Assembly: GCF_032405125.1 (NCBI RefSeq)
Contig: NC_091071.1
Coordinates: 157,936,001-158,000,000 of the forward strand
Direction: 5' to 3'
Length of the DNA: 64,000 nucleotides
DNA from: Capricornis sumatraensis
Taxonomy: Eukaryota > Chordata > Mammalia > Artiodactyla > Bovidae
Shown here: positions 45,961 to 57,345 of the stretch, piece after piece
Numbering within the stretch: position 1 is the stretch's first letter
How the letters are laid out: each line of letters begins with the position of its first letter
Made by a program: the position numbers and the translations under genes
The notes under the pieces: model-generated
The model's input: the letters and a program-made list of their open reading frames with translations, nothing else
What the model was told of the DNA's origin: nothing
Database searches by the model: none

Positions 45961-46139
45961 AAGTCCTAGAGGCAAGTTTAAACCTGTCACTTAGATGTTC
46001 TGTTTCTGGGTTACTGATCTTCACTTAGCATGCAGTTTTAGGGTCTAAAATTGTCCTCTTGTGAAGGTACTTGGGAGCAAATGGTATGCTCAGTTATAGT
46101 CTATGAGAATCTTTCTGTAAACTTAGGTGTTTAGTAAGC

Positions 46140-46330
46140 CAAGTTCTGCTGCCAGATGTTATGGGTTGAGCACTAGCTTCATCGTCTTCTTAATTGGCTT
46201 CAGACAAGTCACTATAGACTTCTGTTTTCTCAACAATGACTTGAGGAGAATGATGGCTTTAATTCATCCAAGTATTTTGAGACTTTAAGGAAATCACCTG
46301 CAAAAGAACTTGGTATCGTATCTGGTCCTT
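46140..46330 (+). mobile_element. Possible MIR SINE
   Basis: 'GGCTTCAGACAAGTCACTAT' followed by TTCTGTTTTCTCAACAATGA suggests a decayed sense MIR. Confidence 0.4.
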
Positions 46331-46399
46331 TATCCAAAACTCAGTAAATGTTCATCTTATTATATTTGGACAATGATACAACCACCATTCTATAATTGC

Positions 46400-46640
46400 T
46401 TCTTATGTACAAGGTCCATATGAAATGCTTTACTGACTTCCTATTTTTTAATATTCACAGCGACCCTGTGAGGTGGTTGCCATTCATAATTCCATTTAAT
46501 GTATGAAGATACTGGTATTTACAAAAAAGTAAGGTACTAGTCCAAGGTAGAACTAGTTGAGCTAGATTCAATTAGCTCTATCTGATTCTGGAGCTTATGC
46601 TTTTATTTAGAATGCTTTGCAGTCTCTGTCACTACCAATG
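46400..46640 (-). mobile_element. MIR SINE (antisense)
   Basis: Long MIR: TTCTTATGTACAAGGTCC, 'ACAGCGACCCTGTGAGGTGG', AGGTACTAGTCCAAGGTAG and GATTCTGGAGCTTATGC in the right order. Confidence 0.8.
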
Positions 46641-46694
46641 TCTGGCATACCATAAACGAAAGACCAAACGCTTTACGTTTGTTAATGGAGTAGC

Positions 46695-46895
46695 TGATAT
46701 TCACAGAGCACTTACTAAATATTACCAATAACTAGTATTCACAGAATATTCACTATCTTCAGAATTAGTCTTTATTTGGATTATCTCCTTTAGTCCCCTT
46801 AGACAAAGAATGAATTATGAATGAATGGCTCCATTTCACAGATGAGGAGATCAAGGCTTAGGGCAATTCCTTGCTCAGTGTCCCTGAGACAGGTG
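46695..46895 (-). mobile_element. MIR SINE (antisense), second copy
   Basis: CACAGAGCACTTACTAAATA, then 'CCATTTCACAGATGAGGAGA' and CAAGGCTTAGGGCAATTC. Confidence 0.7.
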
Positions 46896-47371
46896 TGTTT
46901 GACTCCATGCCCTAGAACATCTCCTCGCCAGAACTGCAAGAGAATACCTTTCTGCTGTTTTAAACCACCAAGTTTGTAGTAATTTGTTATAAAGGCAATG
47001 AACATTCCAAGTACCCACTGTCTCTTCCTGTTACCTGGCAGGTCTTGTAAGAAGAAAAGGCAAAGATGGGCTATGTATATTTTGAATTCTAATTTTAAAA
47101 GAATCAGCCAATAATATTTGTATTTTTTATTATGCTAAAGGAGATAATGTTATAGAATAGAAGTCATTATTCTATCATCTTGGCCTTGACAGATATTAGG
47201 ATCAATCATCTCTCAGCTACTGGGATAGTGACTGTCTGATCATATATGACTGTGAAAAAAACAAACAAACAAACAAAAAACCTGCTTGTTATTGGAATTA
47301 AGAGAGAACCTGAAAACAGGGAGCATATTGCAGTTGTGCAGTTCCTGGCCAGAGATAACTAATAACTAATC
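46896..47371. other. No recognised gene; AAAC repeat
   Basis: Anonymous, with an (AAAC)n run at about 47,254-47,283. Confidence 0.5.
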
Positions 47372-48385
47372 CTAGAAACCCCATGAACAGTATGAAACCC
47401 TATGAGAACCTCATGAACAGTATGAAAACATAAAAAGAAATGACACTGAAAGATGAACTCCTTAGGTTGGTAAGTGCACAATACACTACTGGAAAAGAGT
47501 GGAGAAATAAAACCAGAAAGAATGAAACCAAAGTGAAAACAACACTCAGTTGTGCATGTGACTGGTGATAGAAGTAAAGTCTGCTGCTGTAAAGAACAAT
47601 ATATTACATAGGAGTCTGGAATGTTAGATCTATGAATCAAGGTAAATTGGAAGTGGTCAAAAAAGAGATGGCAAGAGTGAACAATGACATTTTAGGAATC
47701 AGTAAACTAAAATGGACTGGAATGGGAGAATTTAATTCAGATGACCATTATATCTACTACAGTGGGCAAGAATCCCTTAGAAGAAATGGAGTAGCCCTTA
47801 TAGTCAACAAACGAGTCTGAAATGCAGTTCTCGGGTGCAGTCTCAAAAATGACAGAAAGATCTCTGTTCGTTTCCAAAGCAAACCATTCAGTATCACAGT
47901 AATCCAAGTCTGTGCCCCAACCACTAATGCTGAAGAAGCTGAAGTTGAACGGTTCTATGAAGACCTACAAGACCTTCTAGACTAACACCCAAAAAAGATG
48001 TCCTTTTTATCATAGCGGACTGGTGAAAAAGTAGGAAGTCAAGAGATACCTGGAGTACCAGGAAATTTGGCCTCAGAGTACATGGCTAACCAGATTTTGC
48101 TAAGAGAATGCACAGGTCATAGCAAACACCCTCTTCCAACAACACAAAAGAAGACTCTACACCTGGACATCACCAGATGGTCAACACCGAAATCAGATTG
48201 ATTATATTCTTTGCAGCCAAAGATGGAGAAGCTCTATACAGTCAGCAAAAAATGACCAGGAACTGACTGTGGCTCAGATCATGAACTCCTTATTGGAAAA
48301 TTCAGACTTCAATTGCAGAAAGTAGGGAAAACCACTAACTAACTCATTCAGGTATGACCTATATCAAATCCCTTACAGTTATACA

Positions 48386-48790
48386 ATGGAAGTAACAAAT
48401 AGATTCAAGGGCCTAGATCTGCCAGATAGAGTGCCTGAAGAACTATGGGTGGAGGTTTGTGACACTGTACAGGAGGCTGTGATCAAGACCATCCCCAAGA
48501 AAAAGAAATGCAAAAGTGCAAAATGGCTGTTTGCTGAGGCCTTACAAATAGCTGAGAAAAGAAGAGAAGCAAAAGGCAAAGGAGAAAAGGAAAGATATAC
48601 CCATTTGAGCGCAGAGTTACAAAGAATAGCAAGGAGAGATAAGAAAGCTTTCCTCAGTGATCAATATAAGGAAACAGAGGGAAGAAGAGAAGGTGAAAGA
48701 CTAGAGATCTCTTCAAGAAAATTAGAGATACCAAGGGAATATTTCATGCAAAAATGGGAACAAAAATGGACAGGAATATTATGGACCTAA
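48386..48790 (+). pseudogene. BovB ORF2 linker fragment
   Basis: 134 residues matching the linker seen in copy 3: FKGLDLPDRVPEELWVEV near the start, then KRREAKGKGEKERYTHL and RIARRDKKAFLSDQ. It goes out of frame at the end. Part of a dead element. Confidence 0.8.
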
Positions 48791-48946
48791 AAGAAGCAGA
48801 AGATTTTTAGAAGAGGTGGAAAGAATACCCAGAATAACTATACAAAAAAGATCTTCATAACCAGATAACCACATTGGTGTGATCACTCACCTAGAGCCAG
48901 ACATCCTGGAATGCGAAGTCAAGTGGGCTTTAAGAAGCATCGCTAT

Positions 48947-48975
48947 ATAAATCGAAGGATTGAAAAAAAAAAAAA
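48947..48975 (+). mobile_element. Minimal A-tailed retro-insertion
   Basis: 16 bases of unknown origin plus 13 A are inserted in BovB copy 7. Flanking 15-bp duplicates AAGAAGCATCGCTAT (48,932-48,946) and AAGAGGCATCGCTAT (48,974-48,988) match the BovB target. Confidence 0.8.
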
Positions 48976-49933
48976 GAGGCATCGCTATGAACAAAGCTAG
49001 TGGAGGTGATGGAATTCCAGTTGAGCTATTTCATATCCTAAAAGGTGATGCTGTGAAAGTGCTGAATTCAATATGCAAACAAATTTGGAAAATTCAGCAG
49101 TGACCACAGGACTGGAAAATATCGGTTTTCCTTCCAATCCCAAAGAAAGGCAATGCCAAAGAACATTCAACTACTGCACAATTGCACTCATTTCACACGC
49201 TAGCAAAGTAATGCTCAAAATTCTCCAAGCCAGTCTTCAACAGTATGTGAGCCATGAACTTCCAGAGGTTCAAGCTAGATTTAGAAAAGGCAGAGGAACT
49301 AGAGAGTAAATTGCCAACATTCACTGCGTCATCAAAACAGCAAGAGAATTCCAGAAAAACATCTACTTCTGCTTTCTTGATTTTACCAACCCTTTGACTG
49401 TGTAGATCACAACAAACTGTGAAAAATTATTAGAGATTGGAATACTAAACCACCTGACTTGCCTCCTGAGAAATCTGTATGCAGGTCAGGAAGCAACAGT
49501 TAGAATTGGACATAGAATAACAGACTGGTTCCAAATCGGGAGAGGAATATGTGAAGGTTGTATATTGTCACCCTGCTTATTTAACTTATATGCAGAGTAC
49601 ATCATGAGAAATGCTGGCTGGAAGAAGCATGAGCTGGAATCAAGATTGCTGGGAGAAGTAACAATAACTTCAGATATGCAGATGACACCACCCTTATGGC
49701 AGAAATTGAAGAAGAACTAAAAAGCCTCTTGATGAAAGTGAAAGAGGAGAGTGAAAAAGTTGGCTTAAAACTCAACATTCAGAAAACAAAGATCATGGCA
49801 TTTGGTCCCATCACATCATGGCAAATAGATGGGGAAACAGTGGAAACAGTGACAGACTATTTTGGGGGGGCTCCAAAGTCACTGCAGATGGTGACTGCAG
49901 CATTGTCCTTGGAAGAACAGCTATGACCATCCT

Positions 49934-50144
49934 CAGCTCAGTTCAGTTCAGTCTCAGTTGTGTCCGACTCTTTGCGACCCCATGAATCGCAGCATGCCAG
50001 GCCTCCCTGTCCATCACCAACTCCCAGAGTTCACTCAGATTCATGTCCATCGAGTCAGTGATGCCATCCAGCCATCTCATCCTCTGTCGTCCCCTTCTCC
50101 TCCTGCCACCAATCCCTCCCAGCATCAAAGTCTTTTCCAATGAG
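49934..50144 (-). mobile_element. BovB 3' end inserted in BovB copy 7
   Basis: About 210 bp of antisense, near-consensus BovB 3' end. It interrupts the host copy between GACC and AACCTAGACAGC. Short similar flanks (CCATCCT / TCAACCT) are consistent with a target duplication. Confidence 0.9.
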
Positions 50145-50929
50145 TCAACCTAGACAGCATATTAAAAAGCAGAGACACTACTTTGCCAACAAACGTCCAT
50201 CTAATCAAAGCTACAGGTTTTTCCAGTAGTCATGTATGGATGTGAGAGTTGGAGTATGAAGAAAGCTGAGCACTGAAGAATTGATGCTTTTGAACTGCAG
50301 TGTTGAAGACTTTTGAGAGTCTCTTGGACTGCAAGAGATCCAATCAGGCAATCCTAAAGGAAATCAGTCCTGGATATTCATTGGAAAGACTGACACTGAA
50401 GATGAAACTCCAATAATTTGGCTACCTGATGTGAAGTATTGACTCATTGTTAAAGACCCTGATGCTGGGAAAGATTAAAAGCAGGAGGAGAAGGGGAAAG
50501 CAGAGGATGAGACTGTAGGATGGCATCATCGACTTGATGGACATGAGTTTGAGCAAGTTTTGGCAGTTGCTGATGGACAGAGAAGCCTGGCGTGCTGCCA
50601 TCCATGGGGTTGCAAAAAGTTGGACACGACTGAGTGAGTGAACTGAATTGAACTGAAGCCTACAAAAAGGAGGGATGGTGGCAGTGAAGGTATAAATTCA
50701 AAAGATTTCATAATAAAATTTATAGAAAATGATGCCTAATTATTTTTAGGAGGTGCTGAAGGAAACAATTTTAAAAAATAATTTCATCAGTTTCTAGTTG
50801 CCCAAAGTTTGAAATTTAGAGTGTATCAGAATATTAGTTTACTAGGGATGATGAAGTACCATGTATATAACTTCTCATCCACTTGTATTCTATCACAAAC
50901 CCAATACCCTTTATTTATCACAATTTTAA

Positions 50930-50982
50930 CAATGTTATTCATTATTTTTACTGTATATTTGATGTTTCCTTCCACTAGACTG
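50930..50982 (+). mobile_element. L2 3' end, left part (split by provirus)
   Basis: Decayed L2 ending in TTCCTTCCACTAGACTG. It continues at 55,344 after the provirus. Confidence 0.6.
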
Positions 50983-51583
50983 TGAAAGGTTTTTGTTGAG
51001 CTGTGAAAGATGCCAGGATTATTGGTCTCTGGAGGAGAGGAATGCAACCCAGGGCCAGTGATGCGGCTTGATCACTCAGAGCTTTTGTGTAATAAAGTTT
51101 TACTAAAGTATAAAAAAGACAGAGAAAGCTTCTGACATAGGCATCAGGAGGGGGCAGAAAGAGTGCCCCTCTGCTAGTCTTTAGCTGGATGTTTTACGTC
51201 TGTTATAAAACTATTAATCAGATAAGAGAGACACCTCAAAGTTGACGGAATTTTACAAGGACCATCTCCCACAATATGCATTTTTGAGATAGGATGGCAT
51301 GAGGTTGTCATCCCCCAGACAGAAAACACTTGGTATGAATACTGATTTATTGAGCTATTATCAGCCCAATGTTTGAGAAAAGAAAAAAAGTTAGTCTTAG
51401 GTGGAACCATTTTGAAGAAAGGCAAATTCCAAAGCAAATACATAGTTTTATTAAAAAGTTAAATTCAGGTCGAACCAGGGGTCATCATGGCAACACAGAA
51501 TTTTAAGAGAAAAAAAAATCTGACACTTGTAGCCTATTTCTTCTGTTTGGAGACCCCTGGCCTTCCTGGCTATTACTCTCCCA
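50983..51583 (-). repeat. 3' LTR of the provirus
   Basis: Aligns along its whole length with 54,740-55,343 and differs at scattered positions (roughly 85-90% identical by eye). It has TG...CA ends on the minus strand, an AATAAA-type signal in the AATAAAGTTTTA region (about 51,091), and abuts the purine tract. Confidence 0.85.
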
Positions 51584-51595
51584 TTCCCCCCTTTT
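51584..51595 (-). other. Polypurine tract of the provirus
   Basis: AAAAGGGGGGAA on the minus strand, immediately upstream of the 3' LTR. It primes plus-strand DNA synthesis in retroviruses. Confidence 0.8.
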
Positions 51596-52819
51596 CTTTT
51601 AGGAGAATTATGTTGCTTGGAAAAAGGGCATTGTGTTAATTCCATAACTACTTCCTGCTGTTGAGGGGTGTCGTCTGTAAATTGTTGAGGCAATATATTC
51701 TCCTAACCCTTATATTTAGGGTCTCTGATCCAGGGGCCCCAAGTAATAGTTGGAGGAGTTTGTGGCACTCATAGGAGCCTGGACAACCATTTGTAACTTA
51801 AAAGCTTTCAGATGATTAGAAACAAACCCCATTATACAGTTACAGATGTAAGGCAAAATAGTCATTAAACCAAGTTAAAACATAATGAAAGTTCAAGGTC
51901 AGAATATATCCATGGTTACATCAGTCCATCTTAGAACTGTTAGATGTCATTAGATCAAGAAGAGACATCATATACTATTGTTGTTGGTGAAGGTATTTTC
52001 AGAGTTGAAGAAAGTCCTTTCCTTGAAGGGGAGAAACCCATCATGCGAAGCCTTCAATTGATGTGGAGGTTGAAAAGCTGAAAGCTGAGCCACGTAGTTA
52101 ATTCTAAGATCTCGGAATCTATGACAATATCTGTGCACAAAAACAGTCTGTCATAGAGACAGTTCCTTCTTTTGGAGGTGGGGGAATGTTTGAGCCCTCA
52201 TTAAAGCAGAGGGTAGAACTGTAAACCAACTGTCTTGTGTTTCCTGAGTTAGCTTACATGGATGTCTTTTAATAACATCATTAGCCTTTTCAACTTTTTC
52301 TGAAGATTGGGGTCTCCAGGAACAGTGTAAGTGATATTCTATTCCTAGAGTTCCTTGAGTTACAGTAGCTTTAAAGGTGGAGCATTGTTGCTCTGAACTT
52401 TAGAGTTTAAGATCCCACTTACATCATGAGAAGTCAGTACAGTAAGATTTTGCCCATTAGTAAACTTATGTGCTTTAGGCATTAGCAAAACAATAGTAGC
52501 AATTACCCTTGAGGAATGTGGCCATAGCCTTTTTTTCAGTAAGGCACTAAACTGATCCTGTGGGCAAGCTCAAAGTTGGAGCCTGCAGAAGAGCAGTTTG
52601 AAGAGCCCTAAAAACCTTTTTGAGTATCTGGAGACCAAACTAGCTTATTGGTTTGGGCCTGCTGAGTTTCAGTTTTAAGTTTATAATGGACAGGCAAGTT
52701 CCCCATAACCCAGAATCCAAATGTGGCAATAGCCTGTTATGCCCCCAAATCCTCTCAATTGTCTTAAAGTCATATTTGGCTCATTTAGGAATTTTAGACG
52801 ATAAAGTATAAGGATTAGG

Positions 52820-53365
52820 CACTTCTATATCAGCCAACTTAGCATGAAGTCTTAGTGTGTGCTTGCTTAAATTCTTCAGGAATACATCTGGCAAAGTGGT
52901 TCTGATCGCACCTTCTTTTAGCCATATTATAGTCCCAGTCTGGCTCTGTCATGGGAACTGCTTGGCTCCTGGTAGAAGGAGGGCTATTTTATGTTCTATT
53001 TTCCCCCTTATCTCACGTTCAAGCCATTCATTTCCAAAAGTAGTAGCTTCCCTCAGAACTCGAGCTCTCAAGTCAAGAGTCAGCGTCTGTCCCATGACAT
53101 ACATTACATCTCTCCAAGTAAGGTTATAAAGTAAAGTTAGTCCTGTAAAGTCTTCTAGGTAATTTTCTGTATCCTCTCAGTAGTCTCAACCACAACTGGG
53201 ACTGTTTGAATTTCTACTGAGATTGAGGCAACCCCTTCTGGAAGGGTGCCCTGACTCTCAGCCTGTTTAGTTGGGAGCCCCTGATACAGGGGCCAAGTAA
53301 GAGGACAGGAGGCAGCTGAAGATTTCATACTCAAATCTGCACCCTTAGGACACAAGTCTGGCATG
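52820..53365 (-). pseudogene. Degraded retroviral gag (capsid region)
   Basis: Translation in broken minus-strand frames resembles the C-terminal part of gammaretroviral capsid. The longest clean piece is 53,155-53,364 (69 residues), and the capsid-like part continues in another frame down to about 52,857. Stops and frameshifts rule out a product. Assignment is by eye and moderate. Confidence 0.5.
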
Positions 53366-54719
53366 TCTCAAAGAGAGATAAAGAGCAACACATATGGCAC
53401 TTGTACTCCTTTTCTCTTATTTTCTACAGAACTGGTCTATTTGTAAAACAGTATCTTACTTAAAAGACCCTCCAACCAGCCACTGTTCGCCATCCTCTAA
53501 TGGATACTGTGGCCATGCAGTATCACATAGAAAAAATCAGGCGTGTTTTCTTTAAGCTCTGGGGATCAAATCTATCCCAGTTTTTCAGGATGCAGTTCAA
53601 AGGAGTGAGGCTGGAATTGTTAGCTCCCGTATAGAAGAGAGAAAAAAAAGCAACCAGCATCATCTTTCTACCAGAGGCATCCCTCCCTGCTCTAGATGGG
53701 GGTGCAGACAGACTTCACACCAAAGCTTTCCTTCCCTGGTTGGAGTTAGTCTGTCCCTTACTGATACAGATGCCTTATTTGTCCCTCCCAGCTATACCAC
53801 CGAGTCAGGGTGGAGATGCACCAGGGGTAGACCTGATGGCAACCCAGACTAACATCCAGCTTCTCACCATTAAAACCTTGCTTGTTTCTGATGCCACCCA
53901 GGTGCAATCAGAGTAACCTTGTGGAATGCCTCCCAAGATAAGACCACTAGGGGAAACATTTGCCTCCTGAGTGCCTGTGCATAACCCTAAGTATATTCCT
54001 GACCACAATAAGATTGGTACCAATATAAAACCAAGCTGCACCTTCTGAGCATCACCACACCAGTATTCCTATAGATTCCACAGGAAGAATATCTAAGGAG
54101 TTGGGACAAAAGCCACTGGAGAGCCTCCTTTGGTCCACTAAGAGCTAGCATTACCGAAGGAAGAAGCCTGCTGTACTTCCTATCTGAGTAACCTTTAACC
54201 TGAGAGATGCTGTTGAAGCTAGAGCTCCATCTAGCTTCCAAACTTTCAACTCCTAGCACGGCTAGGTGCTTCTGGACTACCAATTTAAGTTTGGGACCTA
54301 AGTAACAGTGCACATTAACAGCATAGATCACAAGTCCCTTGAAAGTCTATGATCCGACAGATTAGGTTAGTAGTTCTAATTCCCAAGAAGTGAAATGGTC
54401 AAAGAGTTTGGAAAGTTTGACCAAGAAAGGAGAGTTCAGTCCACATGCTTGGTCCATCTCTGGCCATTCCCTGAAGGAGACATTGGGTGCCTCTTGACAT
54501 TAGGAGGTTGGTATAATCCCCCAACAAGGTTTCTGCCATAAGCCGCATGAGGGCACCTCAGAACCGCAGATTAGGACACAGCCCTTGGTTCACACATGTG
54601 TCTCTTTTAGTTGATCACACGCACAAGCACACCATAGAGTTAGTAAAGTGCAGCAGAAATAGTGTTTGGTAGGAGAACAAAGAACTAGAACTCCAAGTGT
54701 CCTTACCTTGTCCTGAAGA

Positions 54720-54737
54720 ATCCTGGATGAGCCCTAA
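54720..54737 (-). other. Primer-binding site, tRNA-Pro type (decayed)
   Basis: The 18 bases next to the 5' LTR read TTAGGGCTCATCCAGGAT on the minus strand. They match the tRNA-Pro primer-binding site of gamma-type elements at about 14 of 18 positions, and most differences are G-to-A, as expected from CpG and general decay. Confidence 0.75.
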
Positions 54738-54739
54738 GA

Positions 54740-55343
54740 TGAAAGGTTGCTGCTGAGCTGTGAAAGACCCTGGGATTCTTGGCCTCTGGAGGAGAGGAAT
54801 TCAATCCGGGGCCAGTCATAAGGCTTGATCACTCAGAGTTTTTGTGTAATAAAGTTTTATTAAAGTATAAAAGAGATAGAGGAAGCTTCTGACACAGACA
54901 TCATAAGGGGGCAGAAAGAGTGCCTCCCTGCTAGTCTTTAGCCAGACATTTTATGTCTGTTAGAAAAATATTAATCAGATAAGAGAGAAACCTCAAGGTT
55001 GACAAAGTTTCACCAGGCTCCTCTCCCACACTATGCATTTTTGAGATAGGATTGCATGAGATGTGTCATCCCCCAGTCATAAAACAATTGGTATGAATAC
55101 TGATCTATTGAGCTATTATCAGCTGAAAGTTTGAAAAAAGAAGAAAAAGTTAATCTTAGGTGGAACCATTTTGAAGAAAGGCAAATTCCAAAGCAAATAC
55201 TTGGTTTCATTAAAAAGTTAAGTTCAGGTGGAACCAGGTGTTGTCATGGCAACACAGAATTTTCAGAGAAAAGAAAATCTGACACTTGAAGCCTATTTCT
55301 TCTATTTGGAGACCTCTGACCTTCCTGCCTGTTACCCTCTCCA
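54740..55343 (-). repeat. 5' LTR of the provirus
   Basis: Partner of the LTR at 50,983-51,583. The TGAAAGG edge (plus strand) marks the U5 end at 54,740, and CTCTCCA marks the U3 edge at 55,343. Confidence 0.85.
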
Positions 55344-55470
55344 TTGTAAGTTTTAGGAGGACAATGACCTATGTTTCATTCTCCATTGTATCTTTTGTGT
55401 TTAAGACAGTGATTGGCATGGAGAAAACATTTAGGTAAATATTGAACAAGTGAACGAATAAATAAATGAA
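55344..55470 (+). mobile_element. L2 3' end, right part
   Basis: TAAGTTTTAGGAGGACAATG followed by 'CAGTGATTGGCATGGAGAAA' and a GAATAAATAAATGAAT tail. Joined to 50,930-50,982 it reads as a normal L2 3' end. Confidence 0.75.
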
Positions 55471-56574
55471 TTCAGGATGAATAAATTAGAATCTACAGCA
55501 TTGCACAGGAACATCTGAGGGCAACAACAATGCAGGCTATAATGGTGAGGATCTGGTTTGAGGAAGATAATGTCTGAACCAAAATTTTAAGGATGAGAAG
55601 TTTATAAATCACTATATGGGAAAAAGTATGCAAGTAGGTGACACAGCATGTACAAAGAGAGAACATGTCTATTCCAAAAATCTACCTGCAATGCAGGAAA
55701 TGCAGGAGACAGTGTTCGATCTCTGGGTTGGGAAGATCCCCTGGAAAAAAGAGATGGCAACCCACTCCAGTATTCTTGACTGAAAAATCCCATTTACAGA
55801 GGAGCCTGGCAGGCTACAATCCAAAGGGTCACAAATAGTGCATGCCTGAGTCACTGAGCACACACCTTCAATGGAATCTAGGGTAACACTACCAATCCTG
55901 CTGATGCTGAAACGTCTGAGGACATGTTCAGACGTCACAGAGTCCTCAAGAGCACAGTGAATGAGCAACTTATCTTTTGGCCGTCATCAGGGTCTATACT
56001 TAGATGCTGCTTATAATTTAGAATGAGGACAGTATCTTTGCCATGTGTGACTTGTTTTAAGATTATTAAACTCTGAGCCTTCCTGTCATCTCAATGTTAT
56101 GAACAATTTCCTCTCATGAAAGAGTAAATCAAATGAAACATCTTGAGTTGGAGATATTTTTAGCTCCTGGAGTTTACCAGTGCTTTCAGAATGATCATAG
56201 TCAGAAGTCATAATAAATATTATAATAATTTTTTGAATCCTAGGTCTGAATTTGTATTTAAAGAATTTCTTGGTTAGGAGTAAATTGAGATTAGCTTGAG
56301 GAAAACTTGGGGGAGCTGTAAAACAATGGTGTCTCAACATTTCATAGGTGTTCCACTGAAATAGAGCAGCACTCTATGGTTCTTGCCTCTCACCCCTGTG
56401 TCCTTAGCCTGCCTTTTGTCTGTGGAAAAACTTTAGCCACAGAACAAGTTTAATCAGAGAAGTGAGAAAATGTGGAAATGAAAATCAAAGGAGATCAGAT
56501 AATAATGATGATTTAGTCATTAAGCAAAGTCAAGAACCTTTAATTCCTCTTCAAGGGCTATAGATAATATTCTG
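55471..56574. other. No recognised gene apart from one SINE
   Basis: Anonymous AT-rich sequence around the SINE at 55,677-55,865. Confidence 0.5.
55677..55865 (+). mobile_element. Bov-tA type SINE, head truncated
   Basis: Sense SINE beginning inside the tRNA-like part (AATCTACCTGCAATGCAGG) with a GAGCACACACC tail. Confidence 0.9.
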
Positions 56575-57037
56575 AGCCATATCCTGTGAGCTGTTTCATA
56601 GATACTGACACCCCCACCAGGTGGAAGAAGTTAACTGTGTGATGACCAGACTGTAGCCGTGAGATAAGCTGTCACATTTCTGAGAACTGGCCTCAAAGAA
56701 CTGGGAACAGACTGACCCTGGAACTGAAGATTAACTGTACCTAAAACAATCCAGATTGTGGTCAGACCACCTATGACCAATTTCAAGATATCTTGAAATT
56801 ATCAGAATAGTCAGAGCTGACTATTCCGTTTTTCTGCTTGTGGCTCCTTCCCTCAGCCTATAAGATCTCTAGCTCACTCATTGTCAATCCGGGGGCAGGG
56901 GTAAGTAGGCCTTTGGACAGGTGTCTCCCCCTACCCCCTGTTGCTGGCCTCCAAAGTAAAGCAAACTTTGCTTTCCACCAACCTGGCTTTAATGGTTTTT
57001 GAGTGGTGAGCTGCTGGACCTGGGTTTGGTTATACCA
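56575..57037 (+). repeat. Probable solo LTR, class I-like
   Basis: LTR-like: a CCTATAAGA box (56,858), a pyrimidine-rich CTCCCCCTACCCCC stretch, and a U5-like TTTGAGTGGTGAGCTGCTGG end. No internal retroviral sequence beside it. Exact ends and target duplication not resolved. Confidence 0.55.
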
Positions 57038-57184
57038 TTATAATCTGTGCATCAGAACATGCTTAGGATAATTGGGGGACGTTTTTAATTTAAAAGGTTA
57101 ACATTTTAATTATGCCAGTAAATGCAGCCCTTTAGTTTTTTGCCCAGTGATCATGACAAGATTTCTAAAAATTGGCTTTTTTCT

Positions 57185-57345
57185 CAATCTGTGAGCTTGA
57201 GTGAGTCTGGTAACATCTCAGAGTCACGTCTTGTAAACTGAGGAGTAATAGAATATTATCCATCCGCACAGCCTCTGCGTGCATCAGATGAGTTAATGGG
57301 CAGAAGTGCATCATGCATTCTAAGTTCCTAAACAAATCATGCTAC
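57185..57345 (+). mobile_element. MIR SINE
   Basis: Sense MIR-like order: GTGAGTCTGGTAACATCTCAG, TTGTAAACTGAGGAG, then 'GCATCAGATGAGTTAATGGG'. Confidence 0.5.

Larger units (their letters stand above)
47372..50662 (+). mobile_element. BovB LINE, near full-length copy 7
   Basis: Sense BovB of about 3.3 kb including two small insertions. The 5' end shows a short tandem duplication of CATGAACAGTATGAAA (about 47,380 and 47,412). Endonuclease remains begin at 47,632 (MNQGKLEVVKKEM), the linker is at 48,386-48,790, and the RT region runs about 49,073-49,926. The 3' end is at 50,662 with AACTGAATTG-type repeats. Insertions: an A-tailed scrap (48,947-48,975) and an antisense BovB end (49,934-50,144). 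Many stops and frameshifts. Confidence 0.95.
50983..55343 (-). mobile_element. Endogenous retrovirus, class I (gamma-type), two LTRs, defective
   Basis: A 4.36-kb minus-strand provirus with similar LTRs of about 600 bp at each end. In minus-strand order: 5' LTR, primer-binding site, degraded leader and gag, scraps of pol (an RT thumb-like stretch at about 52,560-52,612; an integrase C-terminal-like stretch at about 52,200-52,355), a short env-end remnant (about 51,640-51,860), purine tract, 3' LTR. The internal part is only about 3.1 kb, so much of pol and env is deleted, and stops are frequent throughout. ACTG and ATTG beside the LTRs fit a 4-bp target duplication in the L2. It cannot make virus. 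Confidence 0.85.
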
